Shown: positions 11,552 to 22,287 of the stretch, in pieces
Layout: each line of letters starts with the position of its first letter
Position numbering within the stretch: position 1 is the stretch's first letter
Assembly: GCA_021442155.1 (NCBI GenBank)
Contig: CM038214.1
Location: 135,694,040-135,758,039, forward strand
DNA: 64,000 bases
Direction of reading: 5' to 3'
Origin: Cymbidium sinense
Taxonomy: Eukaryota; Streptophyta; Magnoliopsida; Asparagales; Orchidaceae
Translations under genes and position numbers: made by a program
The notes under the pieces: model-generated
Databases searched by the model: none
The model's input: the letters and a program-made list of their open reading frames with translations, nothing else
Told to the model about the DNA's origin: nothing

Positions 11552-12952
11552 TGGTGTCATTTTCAAAAAATGAATTTGACCTTCACTTAACAATGTCAAT
11601 TTATTAAGTAGGAGTCTCATTTTCAAAACATGAATTTGATGTTCACTTAACAATTTTAATTTGTTAAGTGAGGATTTTATTTTCAAAACATAAATTTGAC
11701 TTTCACTTAGTGATTTCAATTTGTTAAGTGGGTGGTCTCATCTTCAAAACATAAATTTGACCTTCACTTAACATCTTCAATTTGTTAAGTACGGGTCTCA
11801 TTTTCAAAACATGAATTTAACTTTCACTTAACAATTTCAATTTATTAAGTGGGGGTCTCATTTTCAAAATATAAATTTGACTTTCACTTAACAATTTCAA
11901 TTTGTTAAGTGGGGGTCTCATTTCCAAAAACATAAAATTTGACTTTCGCTAAACATATTCAATTTGTTAAATAAGAGTCTCATTTTCAAAACTTACATTT
12001 AGACTTTCACTTAGCATATCTGATTTGCTAAGTAATCTCACTTTCAAAGCATATATTTGGTTCTACTTAACACATCAAAATTGTCAAGTAAGAATCACAT
12101 AATCATGCCATATTGGATTCCCACTTAACATACCAAATTTGTTAAGTGAGAATCCCATTCTCAAGTCATATCATATTTTGATTTCCTTAACACACCAAAT
12201 TGTTAAGTGAGTGTCCCATATTCAAAAACATATCAAACACATTTAGGCTTTCACTTAACATACCAAATTTGTTAAGTGAGGGTCTCTTTTCAACACACAT
12301 TTAATCCCTATTTTAACATACCAAATTTATTAAATAAGGATTCAATTTTTCATATCAACCACACTTGAGCTTTCACTTAACTTACCAAGATTGTTAAGTG
12401 AGAGTCTCATTTTCAAAGAAAAACAAACATATCTCAAACACATTTGAGACTTCCACTTAACATACCAAATTTGTTAAGTGGGACTCTCATATTCAAAGAA
12501 AAGTAAATCTATCTCACAATCTCATTTGGCTTTCACTTAACATACCAAATTTGTTAAGTGAAAGTCTCATCTTTAAGCACAAATCAAACACATGTGGCAT
12601 CTACTTAACATACCAAATTTGTTAAGTAAGAAGCCCCATTTTTCAAATCAAAATATTACACAATCAAATCTTCAGAAGCAAAGATATCTCAAACACATAA
12701 TCACAACCCCTTCTTAGCATACCCAAATTTGCTAAGTAGAGGTTCTTTCAAAATAATACATATTTTCAAATAAGAAACATAAAATGCAAACAATCTCCGA
12801 AAAAGAAATCTCTCCTCAAATTTTTGAACCCCACCCAACCTACCTAAATTGGTTGAGTATGGGTTCTAAAATCAAAAATCAATGGCAAAAGACTCTCCTC
12901 CAAACATCCAAATCTCTCCAATGAACCCCATTTAACATATTTGAATTATTGA
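11552..12952 (+). repeat. 5' leader with tandem hairpin repeats, older plus-strand element
   Basis: Non-coding leader of the plus-strand element whose gag begins near 13100. About 20 tandem units are present. The first ones (11583, 11643, 11703, 11764, 11824, 11884) have a period near 60 bp, and later units are spaced 60-100 bp. Each holds an inverted repeat, commonly CACTTAAC/GTTAAGTG. Variant but still paired stems appear downstream: CTTAGCA 12713-12719 with TGCTAAG 12730-12736, and ACCCAACC 12833-12840 with GGTTGAGT 12851-12858 (one mismatch). The array starts abruptly against the minus-strand LTR at 11551, so its proximal part, PBS and 5' LTR were separated by that insertion. Confidence 0.85.
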
Positions 12953-14340
12953 GTGTGGGTTCAGAACTCTAATCTTCTATTACTTTCTTGGAGCAAATAT
13001 CAAGGCAGAAATCTGATACCGATTATATTTGAACATATGAAGACATACAACTTAGATCAATCAGTGCAGTATTTACAGTCAAGACACATGGCATCTCAGA
13101 AGTTTGTTTTCACCTTTTCATTCGAGATGGATTTGGCCTTGGATCAGGCCAGCCTCCCTCAGACTGAGTCCACCCGTCTAGTGTTCTTTAGCCGAGGATT
13201 TGAGGAAGCCCGCATTACCTGTGAGGGGGCGATCCTCACCACTGTTAGCCGGGCTGAGGTGGCTAGGTAAAAACCAGTCATCCGCATCGACATACCTTCT
13301 AACACTGAGTATCCTTCCTTGAAGGAAGCTGGTCGAGTTTCCGCCAGTCGGTTCCCACTCGGTTCCCACAACTAATCGAGTGTGTGCTAGTACATTCTCA
13401 TTGGTCCCCTCTAAGGGGAGTAGGGAATGATGGAGGTTTGCCAGGCAGTCGGCGACCTCCACTCTAGTTGATTTCCCCGGTCATTGGGCCACTAGGGCTG
13501 ACAGGAATGATATCATAGTGTTGACGGGTACCACCAATCATAGGGGGAAATCCTCGATGAGGGTAGAGCTGGTGTTGTCTCCACCATACCAGTCCACTGC
13601 TCTCCCAATGTCACCAGTTCAGGTTCCACCATCCACCATTCCTACAAAGGCATAAAAGATAGCATTCAAAGAGAAAAAAATCCCCCTTGGTGATCCGGCT
13701 ACCGCCAAAGGATCCCACTTCATCTACTCCATCGACTGTGGTGAGGATGAGTTCACCTACTCGACCTCTGACTTCAGTCTTGGTGAAGAAGAAGTGGGGA
13801 CCCTGCAGCATCATGGTTACACCACCACCACCACCACCATCAGAGCCAGTGATAATAGCAGTTATAGAGGGGGAAGGGGATAGTTATGCAGTCCCCATGG
13901 CAGTGGATCTCCCTAGGGACACTACTCCACCCATGACCAGTCATGAGCATATCTCTTCCAGTGAGCATGACCCTCCCAGAGTTAGCACTCTAGTGATAGG
14001 CAGTGTTAGGTGCATCTCTATTCATGAGCACAACCCTTCTACCAGCCAACATTGTATATTTGTACCGACATGGTTAGACTGCTCCATAGATGATATTTTA
14101 GCATAGTACTTTGTAGAGAAGAGAGAACTTATAGGAAGTGACTGGTCAGATTGTGAGGTGGGAAAAGTCAGCTTTGATCCATATGAGGATGACCTTCTTG
14201 AGGATTCGAGTTGACATGGTTGATACTAGAGGGTCCCTCCATAGAGACCAGCATAGTCAAGAAGGTATTATTATTAAAGAAGATGATGCCATCCATTCAA
14301 CTCAGTGCCTCCTCTAGCAGCTTAGACAAAGGGATGATCA
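12953..14340 (+). pseudogene. Gag N-terminal region of plus-strand Tat element, broken
   Basis: First coding part of the Gag polyprotein. Homology with the copy at 60515-62187 starts near 13100 (FVFTFSFEMDLALDQASL). It continues with a frame change through LPPKDPTSSTPST, VLVKKKWGPCS and a Pro run followed by VPMAVDLPRDTTPP and HEHISSSEHDP (13687-14106), then VEKRELIG. The region is Pro/Ser-rich and looks disordered; the family has no well-defined domain here. Stops and shifts interrupt the frame several times (for example after 13268 and at 14104). About 450 bp present in the other copy (60913-61359) has no counterpart here. The start codon cannot be fixed, because the open frame from 12953 runs in from leader sequence. 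Confidence 0.65.
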
Positions 14341-15180
14341 TATTGACCAAATGGGTAAGAAGATGGAAGAGTTGATGATAGTGGTGTCAGCATTACAGAA
14401 TTCAACTCTGATTTCACAGCCTTCTCCTGTAGTATCTAATAGAGGGTTGGCATACACTTTAGATCATCTTAGATGCATTCCTATAGAGGGAGACAGTGGT
14501 AGCTTGCATAAGAAGGTGGTGGATAGCACCTACATGCATGTAGAAGACATTAAACATATAGTGGAGCAATATGTGAGGGATGCATTGGCGCAATCTCGAG
14601 GTGGGTCATCTATTCTAAAGGGAAGACCCTATCCAGAGGAATTTGATGGTGTCCAATACCCTAAGGGCTTTGTTCCTCCATCCTTCAAATTTTTTGATGG
14701 TAGTGGAAGGCCCCGATAACACATAGCACAATTTAGGGTCGAATGTTACAATGCTAGTGGGAGCGATGCACTCTTATTTTTCCTCTTCGTTAGTAGCTTA
14801 ATAGACATCACATTTGATCGGTATGTTGAACTACCCAATGGTTCAGTAAAAACATTTGTTGAGTTAGAGCAGCTCTTTATTAAGAGATTTGAGCTCAGCA
14901 AAGGGTAACTGTGGGCGATCTCATTGTAGCTCAACAATACCTTGGTGAGTCTCTTGTTGATTACATTCTTAGATGACATAATTTAAGTATGAAATACGAA
15001 CCATAACTGTCTGAACAACATGCCATTGAAATTTTATTCAAGAATATTCATGGCCCGGTCACCTTCAAGCTTAAAGAGTTCACCATTAATACATTTGAGA
15101 AATTAATCAATAAGGCAACTAGTCTACAATGAGAGGTCAAACAGTTACCATTCCAATATCAGTTAGCCAAGCCTAGACCA
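14341..15180 (+). pseudogene. Gag capsid-like domain of plus-strand Tat element, broken
   Basis: This is the retrotransposon gag (capsid) segment that would assemble the particle. Visible in order: DQMGKKMEELM (helical, probably a coiled coil); PYPEEFDGVQYPKGFVPPSF with FKFFDGSGRPR, the usual entry into plant gypsy capsid; AQFRVECYNASGSDALLF; DRYVELPNGSVKTFVELEQL with FIKRFELSKG; and VAQQYLGESLVDYIL with HNLSMKYEP. This order matches plant Ty3/gypsy Gag. Defects: an in-frame TAA follows GRPR at 14717-14719 (probably from CAA), there is a shift near 14900, and TAG/TGA codons stand where Gln or Trp is expected. Upstream Pro-rich gag and downstream zinc-finger region are in the same orientation. 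Confidence 0.75.
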
Positions 15181-15770
15181 CAAAAGGCATCTAAGAAAAA
15201 GCCAAGGATAGTCACAATAGTTGATAAGGGGAAGCAGCCAACCAGGGTTCAGTTAGACAGACCTCGAGCTCAATAGCCTCCTCTACCACCGCTTTTGCCA
15301 CCACCTCGGCCATCATATTGGCCACCTCAGTTGCCACAGCGGCCTCCACCTCCACCTGCTCAGTAGTATCCCCATCCACAACATCAGCATCAATATTCCT
15401 ATCCACCACTAGGTAACTATCACTCACCTACTCTTACCAATAAATTGAATAAACCTTAATCATTCAAGAGGGAGGTAGTCAGGACGATCTTTAAGAACCT
15501 CTTAAAGAAGCCTGATTTTCAATTAACAGAGCCTAGAAGGCCGAAGGATGTGGGCAAGAGTCATGATCTAAATTTTTGCTGCTACCACCGCATACTAGGA
15601 TATGTCTTTGAAGATTGCTTTACCTTTAAGGACTAGCTTGAGCATAGCTACAAGTCAGGTGCCATTGTCATCCCTGAGGAATACCTACTAGAACAACCCT
15701 TTAGTTATGTTAGGGTAATTCTTGGGGATACACACAATATTTTCAAGATAGAGGAAGGTTGGGATATCTC
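15181..15770 (+). pseudogene. Gag Pro-rich and zinc-finger-like region, broken
   Basis: The stretch about 15250-15430 encodes a Pro/Gln-rich low-complexity segment (repeated PPL/PPPRP words) with several CAG-to-TAG stops. About 15565-15640 reads CCYHRILGYVFEDCFTFKD, a Cys/His arrangement typical of the single zinc knuckle-like motif that ends plant Tat gag. The segment after it (IVIPEEYLLEQP) leads to the conserved GGTTGGGATATCTCCC DNA near 15750. The zinc motif would bind RNA in nucleocapsid. Assignment is by position and motif; the reading frame is not intact. Confidence 0.6.
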
Positions 15771-16504
15771 CCTATCTTGAACCTCCAAGAAAATCATTTC
15801 TAAGATCGAAATTACCCTTGCAGGTGCGTGAAGCAGCTCGAACCTCCAACTCTAAGGAAAGTTTGCAATTTTCTAAGGATAACTTGAGGGAGGTAGAAGC
15901 CCAGCAGTAGCAGCGATAGCTTCCACTTGCCCGTGATAACACATTTGTGCAACCACCGACTGAGTCCAGTACTCCTACCACAGTTATAGCTATAGTTCCT
16001 TCAGCCGGCTCTTCTTCTAGCAGTCATATTGTATCAATGGAAGGGGGTGTCAAATCCCTCACTCCGCTTACTCTACTTAATTTCTATTTTTTACCTTAAT
16101 CCAAAACTAAGAAATCAATGAAGAAGAAGATTGATTTTGCTTTCATTCCCTCTACTTTTGATGATCTTGATGATTTCATTCCTATAGAAAGATCTCCAAG
16201 TACTAATAATTATAATAATTATGATCAACTCCTTTCTGATTTTGAAATGGATTACCCATTCCTAAATCACCCAGGTTCACCCATTGAGATAGACTTGGAG
16301 TCATCTGACTCTGATGATCTTATAAGAGAAGTTGTAGGTGAACCTGATGAGCAGGTAGAACTTTACACTAAACCATCCCATGAAGTCACTGAAGTCAACC
16401 TTCGTAGTGGCAAAGTTCTAGCTCCTAGGATAGCACTTCAGGATAAGGGTAAACAAGTCATTAATTCTAGAGATCAAGAAGCTCCTCCATAGGATGCTCC
16501 ACCT
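15771..16504 (+). pseudogene. Gag-protease linker with acidic segment, broken
   Basis: After Ser/Gln-rich sequence with stops, an open stretch at 16118-16492 (124 residues) carries NNYNNYDQLLSDFEMD, YPFLNHPGSPIEIDLESSDS, and DEQVELYTKPSHEVTEVNL with RSGKVLAPR. It ends at a TAG (16490-16492). The same place in the other two copies reads CAG (near 62575) or CGG, so the stop is private to this copy. The minus-strand copy (908-597) and the C-terminal half of the copy at 62459 match it. The Asp/Ser-rich linker is probably unstructured and its function is unknown. Confidence 0.7.
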
Positions 16505-17201
16505 ATGGATATGCTTGTGGAGGACCAACCCAGAGCTCACTATAATGTCCTCGCTCACCTGAGAAAGTTTCCAGCTAAACAAAGCATATATGATGCCATT
16601 GTCTTAACCAAAGAGATGAGAGAGTCATTGATTAAAGCCCTTCTTGATCCAAAAATATGCTTAGCTCAACTTACCGCTATTGGAAAGGAGGCATGTTTTT
16701 CAAGAGAAGCCCATGGAGTTACTTTCCCTAATGAAGATCTTCTTTTGGGGACAACGGAGCACAACCATCCCCTGTACATTGTAGTGGATATTGATAGTTT
16801 CAGACTCTCCAGGGTGTTAGTTGATTCAGGTGCATCGGTGAACATTATGAGTCTAAAAACCCTTGCCTACTTGAGGAATGACATCTCTAAACTCTGAGGA
16901 GATCAGATGATGTTGAGAGGATTCAATGAACAAGGCGAGAGGGCTTTAGGCTCCATAGTGTTACCACTAGTGATATATGACTAAAAGACATAAGCCAAGT
17001 TCTATATAATTGATTCAGATACATCCTTCACTGCTTTGCTCGGTAGGCCTTGGATACATGGAAATAACATGGTCCCATCCTCAGTGCATCAAATTCAGAA
17101 GAGGTGGAAACGAGTATTGTGTCAAAGGAGACTTCAAGCCATTCTCAGTTAGAGAGGTTGAGATTTATGAAGATGTAGCCTACTATCTTCCTCCAAATTA
17201 A
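16505..17201 (+). pseudogene. Aspartic protease domain of plus-strand Tat element, broken
   Basis: Retropepsin-type protease region. MDMLVEDQPRAHYNVLAHL leads to IYDAIVLTKEMRESLIKALL, then FPNEDLLLGTTEHNHPLYIV and the active-site loop VDSGASVNI (catalytic Asp codon 16823-16825). The first frame closes at TGA 16895-16897. Homology continues with GDQMMLRGFNEQGERALGS, FYIIDSDTSFTALLGRPWIH (the second conserved protease block) and YCVKGDFKPFSVREVEIYED up to 17201. Stops within the second half (TAA/TAG near 16981-16995) and a shift near 17090 break it. The TGA at 16895 is shared by all three copies in the window. The DSG loop is intact here, unlike the other two copies. Confidence 0.85.
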
Positions 17202-18170
17202 AAAGTCTATTCTCATGAACTTGGTTAAAGTTTAAAATCAAAAGAAAAATAAATTGAAAAAGAAAAAGAAAATAAAAAAGGAAAAGAAAAAGAAAGTACA
17301 AGTGAGGATGGACACAGGAAGAGGTGAGCAGACATTTGATACCACGGTTTGTTCATCTATATGAACACATAGGTGATGACTCACCTCCACCGGGTGAAAG
17401 TCCAAAGGAAATTCTAGAGGTGGAAGACCTCCTTCGGTGGCTGGGTAGGGCTATGTTCCGCAGAGTACCCCACTATCCACATAGACTTAAAGTCCAGTTC
17501 GGAGGATGAGTCTCATGTGATTAGCATGCCGACTAACCCCTCTCAGCGGGTCCCTTTGGAGGTGACATTCGAGCTAAATAGTGGTGAAGACCAGGCCTCC
17601 AAGCAAAGCAAAAATGTATCTAAATCATTATTATGTAGAAAAGTCAGGCAGTAGTTAAGAACTTTAGCTCTAACCTCACTTTCTTCCTAGAAAGTTGAAG
17701 GTTTGATAGTAAGGAGGCCCCCAAGTCATCCACAAATGTCGGGCTGAAGAGGTTTTTATTAGGAGCATCGTCCTCAATTCAAGAAGCCGATGTAGAACTT
17801 GAGGATGATTCATATATAGATTTAATACAACTACCTTTTGATTGGTCTTTGCCTTGTGTTATTAACTTAGCAAAGAAGGGATTAATCCTGCATACTTGGT
17901 TTAAACACAGGTCAGTATACTTTGAAAAATTATGGGTCAACCAAAGCAGACACTCTCAATCAAGATCAAGACTAAGATTTGGCACAGTGGGTCCCGTCGA
18001 TGATGACAACCATTGCCTAATCATCACCACTCATTTGGGATCTGATAGGTTTTTCTCAATCATGCTAACTCTTATGAGGAGGCATGTTTAGAAACTTCAG
18101 ATGACCCAAATGAGCTAGAAGTCAAAGATACACTACCAGAGTTTGAAGAAGAAATCATATCAACCATTGA
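17202..18170 (+). pseudogene. Protease-RT spacer with Lys/Glu-rich tract, broken
   Basis: 17225-17296 is A/G-rich and encodes a Lys/Glu repeat (IEKEKENKKGKEKES in frame). The copy at 63320-63378 has the same tract as a longer KE run. Downstream, fragments such as HLYEHIGDDSPPPGESPKEI (17350-17410) and HYPHRLKVQFGG match parts of the 63.4-63.6 kb region; PCVINLAKKGLILHTWFKHR (17849-17910) matches the last bases of the window. Many stops are present. The spacer lies between protease and reverse transcriptase in Tat-type pol, and I recognise no catalytic domain in it. Confidence 0.6.
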
Positions 18171-18731
18171 CGAACTCAAGAAAATTAACTTGGGAATGAA
18201 AGAAGATCCACGCCCGACATACATATGTTCCTTGTTGAATGAAGAAGAAACTATTGACTTAGTTATGCTATTAGCTGAGTTTAAGGACTGCTTCACATGG
18301 AGTTATGAAGAAATTCTCAGTTTATCTTCAGACATAACAATCCACAAAATAGTAATAGAACCTAATGCTAACCCTATCAAGCAAGCTCCTTGATGCATGC
18401 GATTAGGTATTGAACAACATGTCACTTTTAAAATCAAGAAACTGATTGATGCTGGCTTTATTAGGGAAGAAAAATATCCCACCTGGTTAGCCAGTGTCAT
18501 CCCAGTTAAGAAAAAAAATGGCCAAATTCACATATATGTCAATTTTAGGGATCTGAACAAGGCATATCCTAAGGATGAATTTCCACTTCCTATACCAGAA
18601 TTGATGGTGGACACTGCCTCATCTCATGCAGTATTCTCCTTAATGAATGGGTCATCTGGCTACAACCAAATCAAGATGACCCACGAGGATGAAAGAAATA
18701 CTACTTTTCAAACCCCGAGGATGAAAGAAAC
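18171..18731 (+). pseudogene. Reverse transcriptase N-terminal part, truncated
   Basis: Polymerase fingers/palm start of Ty3/gypsy RT. Visible: EFKDCFTWSYEEI then a PGL-type segment and KQAP; TAC/TGA changes at 18391 where RRMR is expected; KKLIDAGFIREEKYPTWLAS, VIPVKKKNGQIHIYVNFRDL and NKAYPKDEFPLP; and SLMNGSSGYNQIKM. The first catalytic Asp, normally in FMDG, is Asn here (codon AAT 18646-18648), so the copy would be inactive even if repaired elsewhere. Homology stops after DERNTTFQTP, and the YVDD half, RNase H and integrase are absent. The end is a junction to an LTR with a short copied segment (18716-18733) in between. Confidence 0.85.
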
Positions 18732-20482
18732 ACTTTGGGAGTGAGTTCTCAACTTCCTCATCATAGATCTAAGGCTCTTGTAGACACTAAGAGCTCCTTA
18801 GTCTCAAGACACTTCTAGTGATTAGGTGAACACTTAACCTAAGCCTAGAGACTTAGAAGGGTTAGCCATAGAATAGGTTATGCCTTAGAGACTTAGAAAA
18901 ACTTGCCTACCCTATAGCATAAACACAATCCATGCTTTCCTTCTTAAACCAAACCTCAAATCTACTCAAATACCAAATCGAAGTCCAAATTTCAAATCAA
19001 AATATTGAAACCCATAATCAAATCCAAGATCAACATTCTTCCTAAGCCCTTTGATTTGATCTTATGGACTTAGCCTTAACCAAATTCAAATCAATCCCTT
19101 TTCAATTTATTTTCTCAAATATCAATTCAATCTCTCAATCATTTACCAAATCCCAACTCAAACCCAATTCCAAATGATTCAATCCTCAGCTCAAATATGA
19201 AACCAAAATTCCTTCTTAAGTCTTATGACCCACTCTCATAAGCTTAGTCAAATCTCCACCTAAATTATCCCAAACTTGATTGATTTCTTTATAAATTAAT
19301 TATTCATTCAATTATATTCACAAATATAAATGAAATCCATGCCCAAATGATCAAAACCAAATCAAACTAAATCAAACCAAGCCAAATCCCCTCTTAAGCC
19401 CTATGGACCTATCTCCATAAGCTTACTCAAATCTTAAGCCAAATCAACCCAAAATCAATTGATTTTGTTTATAAATCAATTACTCCTTCATTTATATTCA
19501 TAAATATAAATGAAACTCACCCTCCAATGACCAAAAATAAATCAAACTAAATCAATTCCCCACTTAAGCCATTTTGACCTACATCCACAAGCTTGGTCAA
19601 ATTTACTTTCAAATCACTCCAAACTCAAGTGATTTTTTGATGAATCATTTATATCTTCATTTATATCCCCAAATATAAATGAAATATAAATCCAAATAGC
19701 AAAAATCAAACCAAAATTAAACCAAAACCCAATTTAAGACTTTTTAGCCAATTTCTTGGACTTGGTCAAATCCTATCTAAATTAAGCCAAAACTAATGGA
19801 TTTTCTCATGAATCAATCACTCTTTCAATCATTTAGCCAAATATAAACATAAACTACAATTATCAAATCAAATTCAAGTCAACCCAAGCCAAACCCAAGT
19901 TAGCATTTTTGACTTGAAACCTTCAAATGAGACAAAATCCACTAGACTCCAAATTGACTGTAGTTGGATTTATATTTCAATCCTAGGCTCATATAGGAGT
20001 TCAACTAAACCAATTGATCCATTTAGGTCCAATTGACCCAAAGTGACCTAAATAACCCATTTTATACTAAGTTTTAATATAACTCAAATTAGATTGAACC
20101 AAGGCTATCCAAACCTCCTATCATGATCAATAATCACCCTGAGATGATCAACTACCTTGAATTGGGTCAAACCAAGTCAACTTGGTCCTTTGACCATGTC
20201 AACCTTTAGCTCAAATGAAACCTAAGCTAGCCAAAACCTACCATATACCACATTTATTGAAACCATTGATCCAAAATAACTCATAATCAATGATTGAACA
20301 TGACCAAACTCTCAATTGAGCCAAATCAAGTCCAATTGACCATTTGACCTAAGTTAACCCAAATTGGCTTAAAAAGCTAAAATGACTCAAATCATGATCT
20401 AACCCGAATTGATTGCAACCAATGGCTCAAGTTCATTCCAAATCAATTATTGAACTTGACCAAAGCCACAATCAAGCCCAAT

Positions 20483-20956
20483 TTGACCAATTGGTCAACT
20501 TGACCCAACCTAGCCCAAATTATCCTAAAAGGTCAAATTGGCCAAAATTCAAATTAAACCTAAAATGATTGCAACCAATGGCTCAAGTTCATTCCTAATA
20601 AATTATTGAATTTGACCAAAGCCACAATTGAGCCCAATTTGACCAATTGGTCAACTTGATCAACCTACCCCAAATTGACCTAAAGGGTCAAATTGGCCAA
20701 AATCCAAACTAAACCAAAATTGATTCAAACTAAAGCTTACAATCACTTTCAATTAACAAATTGAACATGAACCAACACATAACCCAACCCAATTTGGTCA
20801 AATTGGTCAACTTGACCCATTTAATCCATTTGATTTCAAATGAACCAAAATCAAACCTAAGCCAAACCAACCCAAATCAATTGAACTAAAACTCTCAAAA
20901 TCATCATTTGAACCTAACCCAAGCCATGGTTTGACCTAATTTGACCAATTGGTCAA
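20483..20956. promoter_or_regulatory. TTGACC/GGTCAA block with three perfect 16-bp palindromes
   Basis: TTGACCAATTGGTCAA occurs at 20483-20498, 20639-20654 and 20941-20956, among many single TTGACC and GGTCAA words. The same palindrome is at 10442 (LTR 3398-11551), 37878 (solo LTR) and 47784 (46-52.5 kb LTR). Each half contains a W-box core. Regulatory use is inferred only. Confidence 0.45.
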
Positions 20957-22280
20957 CCCAACCCAACATCAACCCATTTGACCAAATGAAGCCAAAGCAC
21001 CCAAAACCAACCCATGGGACCTTTATGGCTAACCAAACCTGACCCAAATTGACCCTAGGTCAACCCAAAGTCTACCCATAAGCAAAGTGGGCCTCATTCA
21101 AGGGGATTAGCTATTGGACAAACTTCTTCACATAGGATTCTTCCCCCATTTGGCAAAGTCCACTCTCCCATCACATAGGCAGCCATCCAATTGCCAATTG
21201 GAGTATGCTTAGCCTTCCTAGCTCACTCTAAGCACACCAGGATCATCCATGGACCAAAGGAAACCTAATTTCATCCCCTTCACTCCAAACTGAGCACCCA
21301 AAGGATCAAGGAAAGAAATATCCCCCATATCAGATCTTGAGCCATCCCCAAGCCTTCATCCACTCCTAGTTAGCCATGTGGACTCGATGGAGACAAGTCC
21401 AATAGTTTGATGGTGGCTGGTCGACGAGAAAATGAGATTGAATCCTGTCCGTCCACCTCAGCAATTGAAGGGATATACCCCCTCAATTCTAATGGGAATT
21501 CATTCATTCATTTTTGTCTGAGCCCTAAAGACTAAAATGAAATTCCTCAGTAATTTTTCAAAGCTCCCAAGCTCCCCCCATGTTCTCCCTTCTCGATTTT
21601 ACGTCAAACCAAAATAGTGGAAGCCTCCCTTGATTCAAACTCATCCATCTCTCAAGTAAACTTCAATTAAACTCACACACACCATCCTTGGACCTAGTCG
21701 AAGCCATACGAATCATTTCCTAAGCTCCAAAGCCATCAAAAGTGGGAGTTCGATCAAGACCGAACACCAAATAGGATGATCTTGGTCTCCAAGGAAATCT
21801 ACCCCAAATCAAGGCCCAAGATTCTCAACAGGGCTTTTTATCTACTAGATGAAGCAACCTCCATCGATCCCACCACAGATCTTGAGCTTCGGCGAGGTAA
21901 TTCCTCAAAACCATAGATTTAGGAAAAAGTGGTTGGTCTTTTTTGAAGAAAAATTGTATGTCATGCAATTTTGACTGTTGGATGTGTTCCTTTCCATCCC
22001 TTGATGGTGTGAGATCATTTTGGAAGCATTCCGAGCTTTGGTGAGCTCGAATCGAATGAAGAAAGATGGATGACATCCATCTTTCATCGCTTGTGAAGGA
22101 GAAAGATCAAGGGCCATCTGTTCCATGTGATCAGAATAGACGACCGTGATTATATCACACTTAGATCCCAAATTTTTTCATCTAAATTACGGGATTAATC
22201 ATGGCCATCCATTCTTAGATCGGACGGTCCATGAGAAAGCGCATCTGCCACCAGTTGACTCAACCACGTGATGTGATAAC

Positions 22281-22287
22281 TTAAATA
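22281..22287 (+). promoter_or_regulatory. Candidate TATA-like element of the LTR
   Basis: TTAAATA in the context CTTAAATAACCTATCCCAT, preceded by CACGTG (22265-22270). The same word in element sense is conserved in LTRs at 49112-49118 and 55951-55957 (+), and at 31829-31835, 36621-36627 and 44978-44984 (-). Conservation across diverged LTRs supports a role, but the transcription start is unproven. The later TGTATAAGG motif near 51036 is an alternative. Confidence 0.3.

Noticed and set aside
11583..12736. CRISPR-like look of regular palindromic repeats
   Set aside because: The repeats differ from unit to unit, the intervals are not unique spacers but degenerate copies of one another, there are no cas genes, and the array sits between retrotransposon LTR and gag in plant-type DNA.
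13159..13462. Two minus-strand open frames over gag
   Set aside because: Shadows of the plus-strand gag, which is supported by homology with the copy at 60.5 kb.
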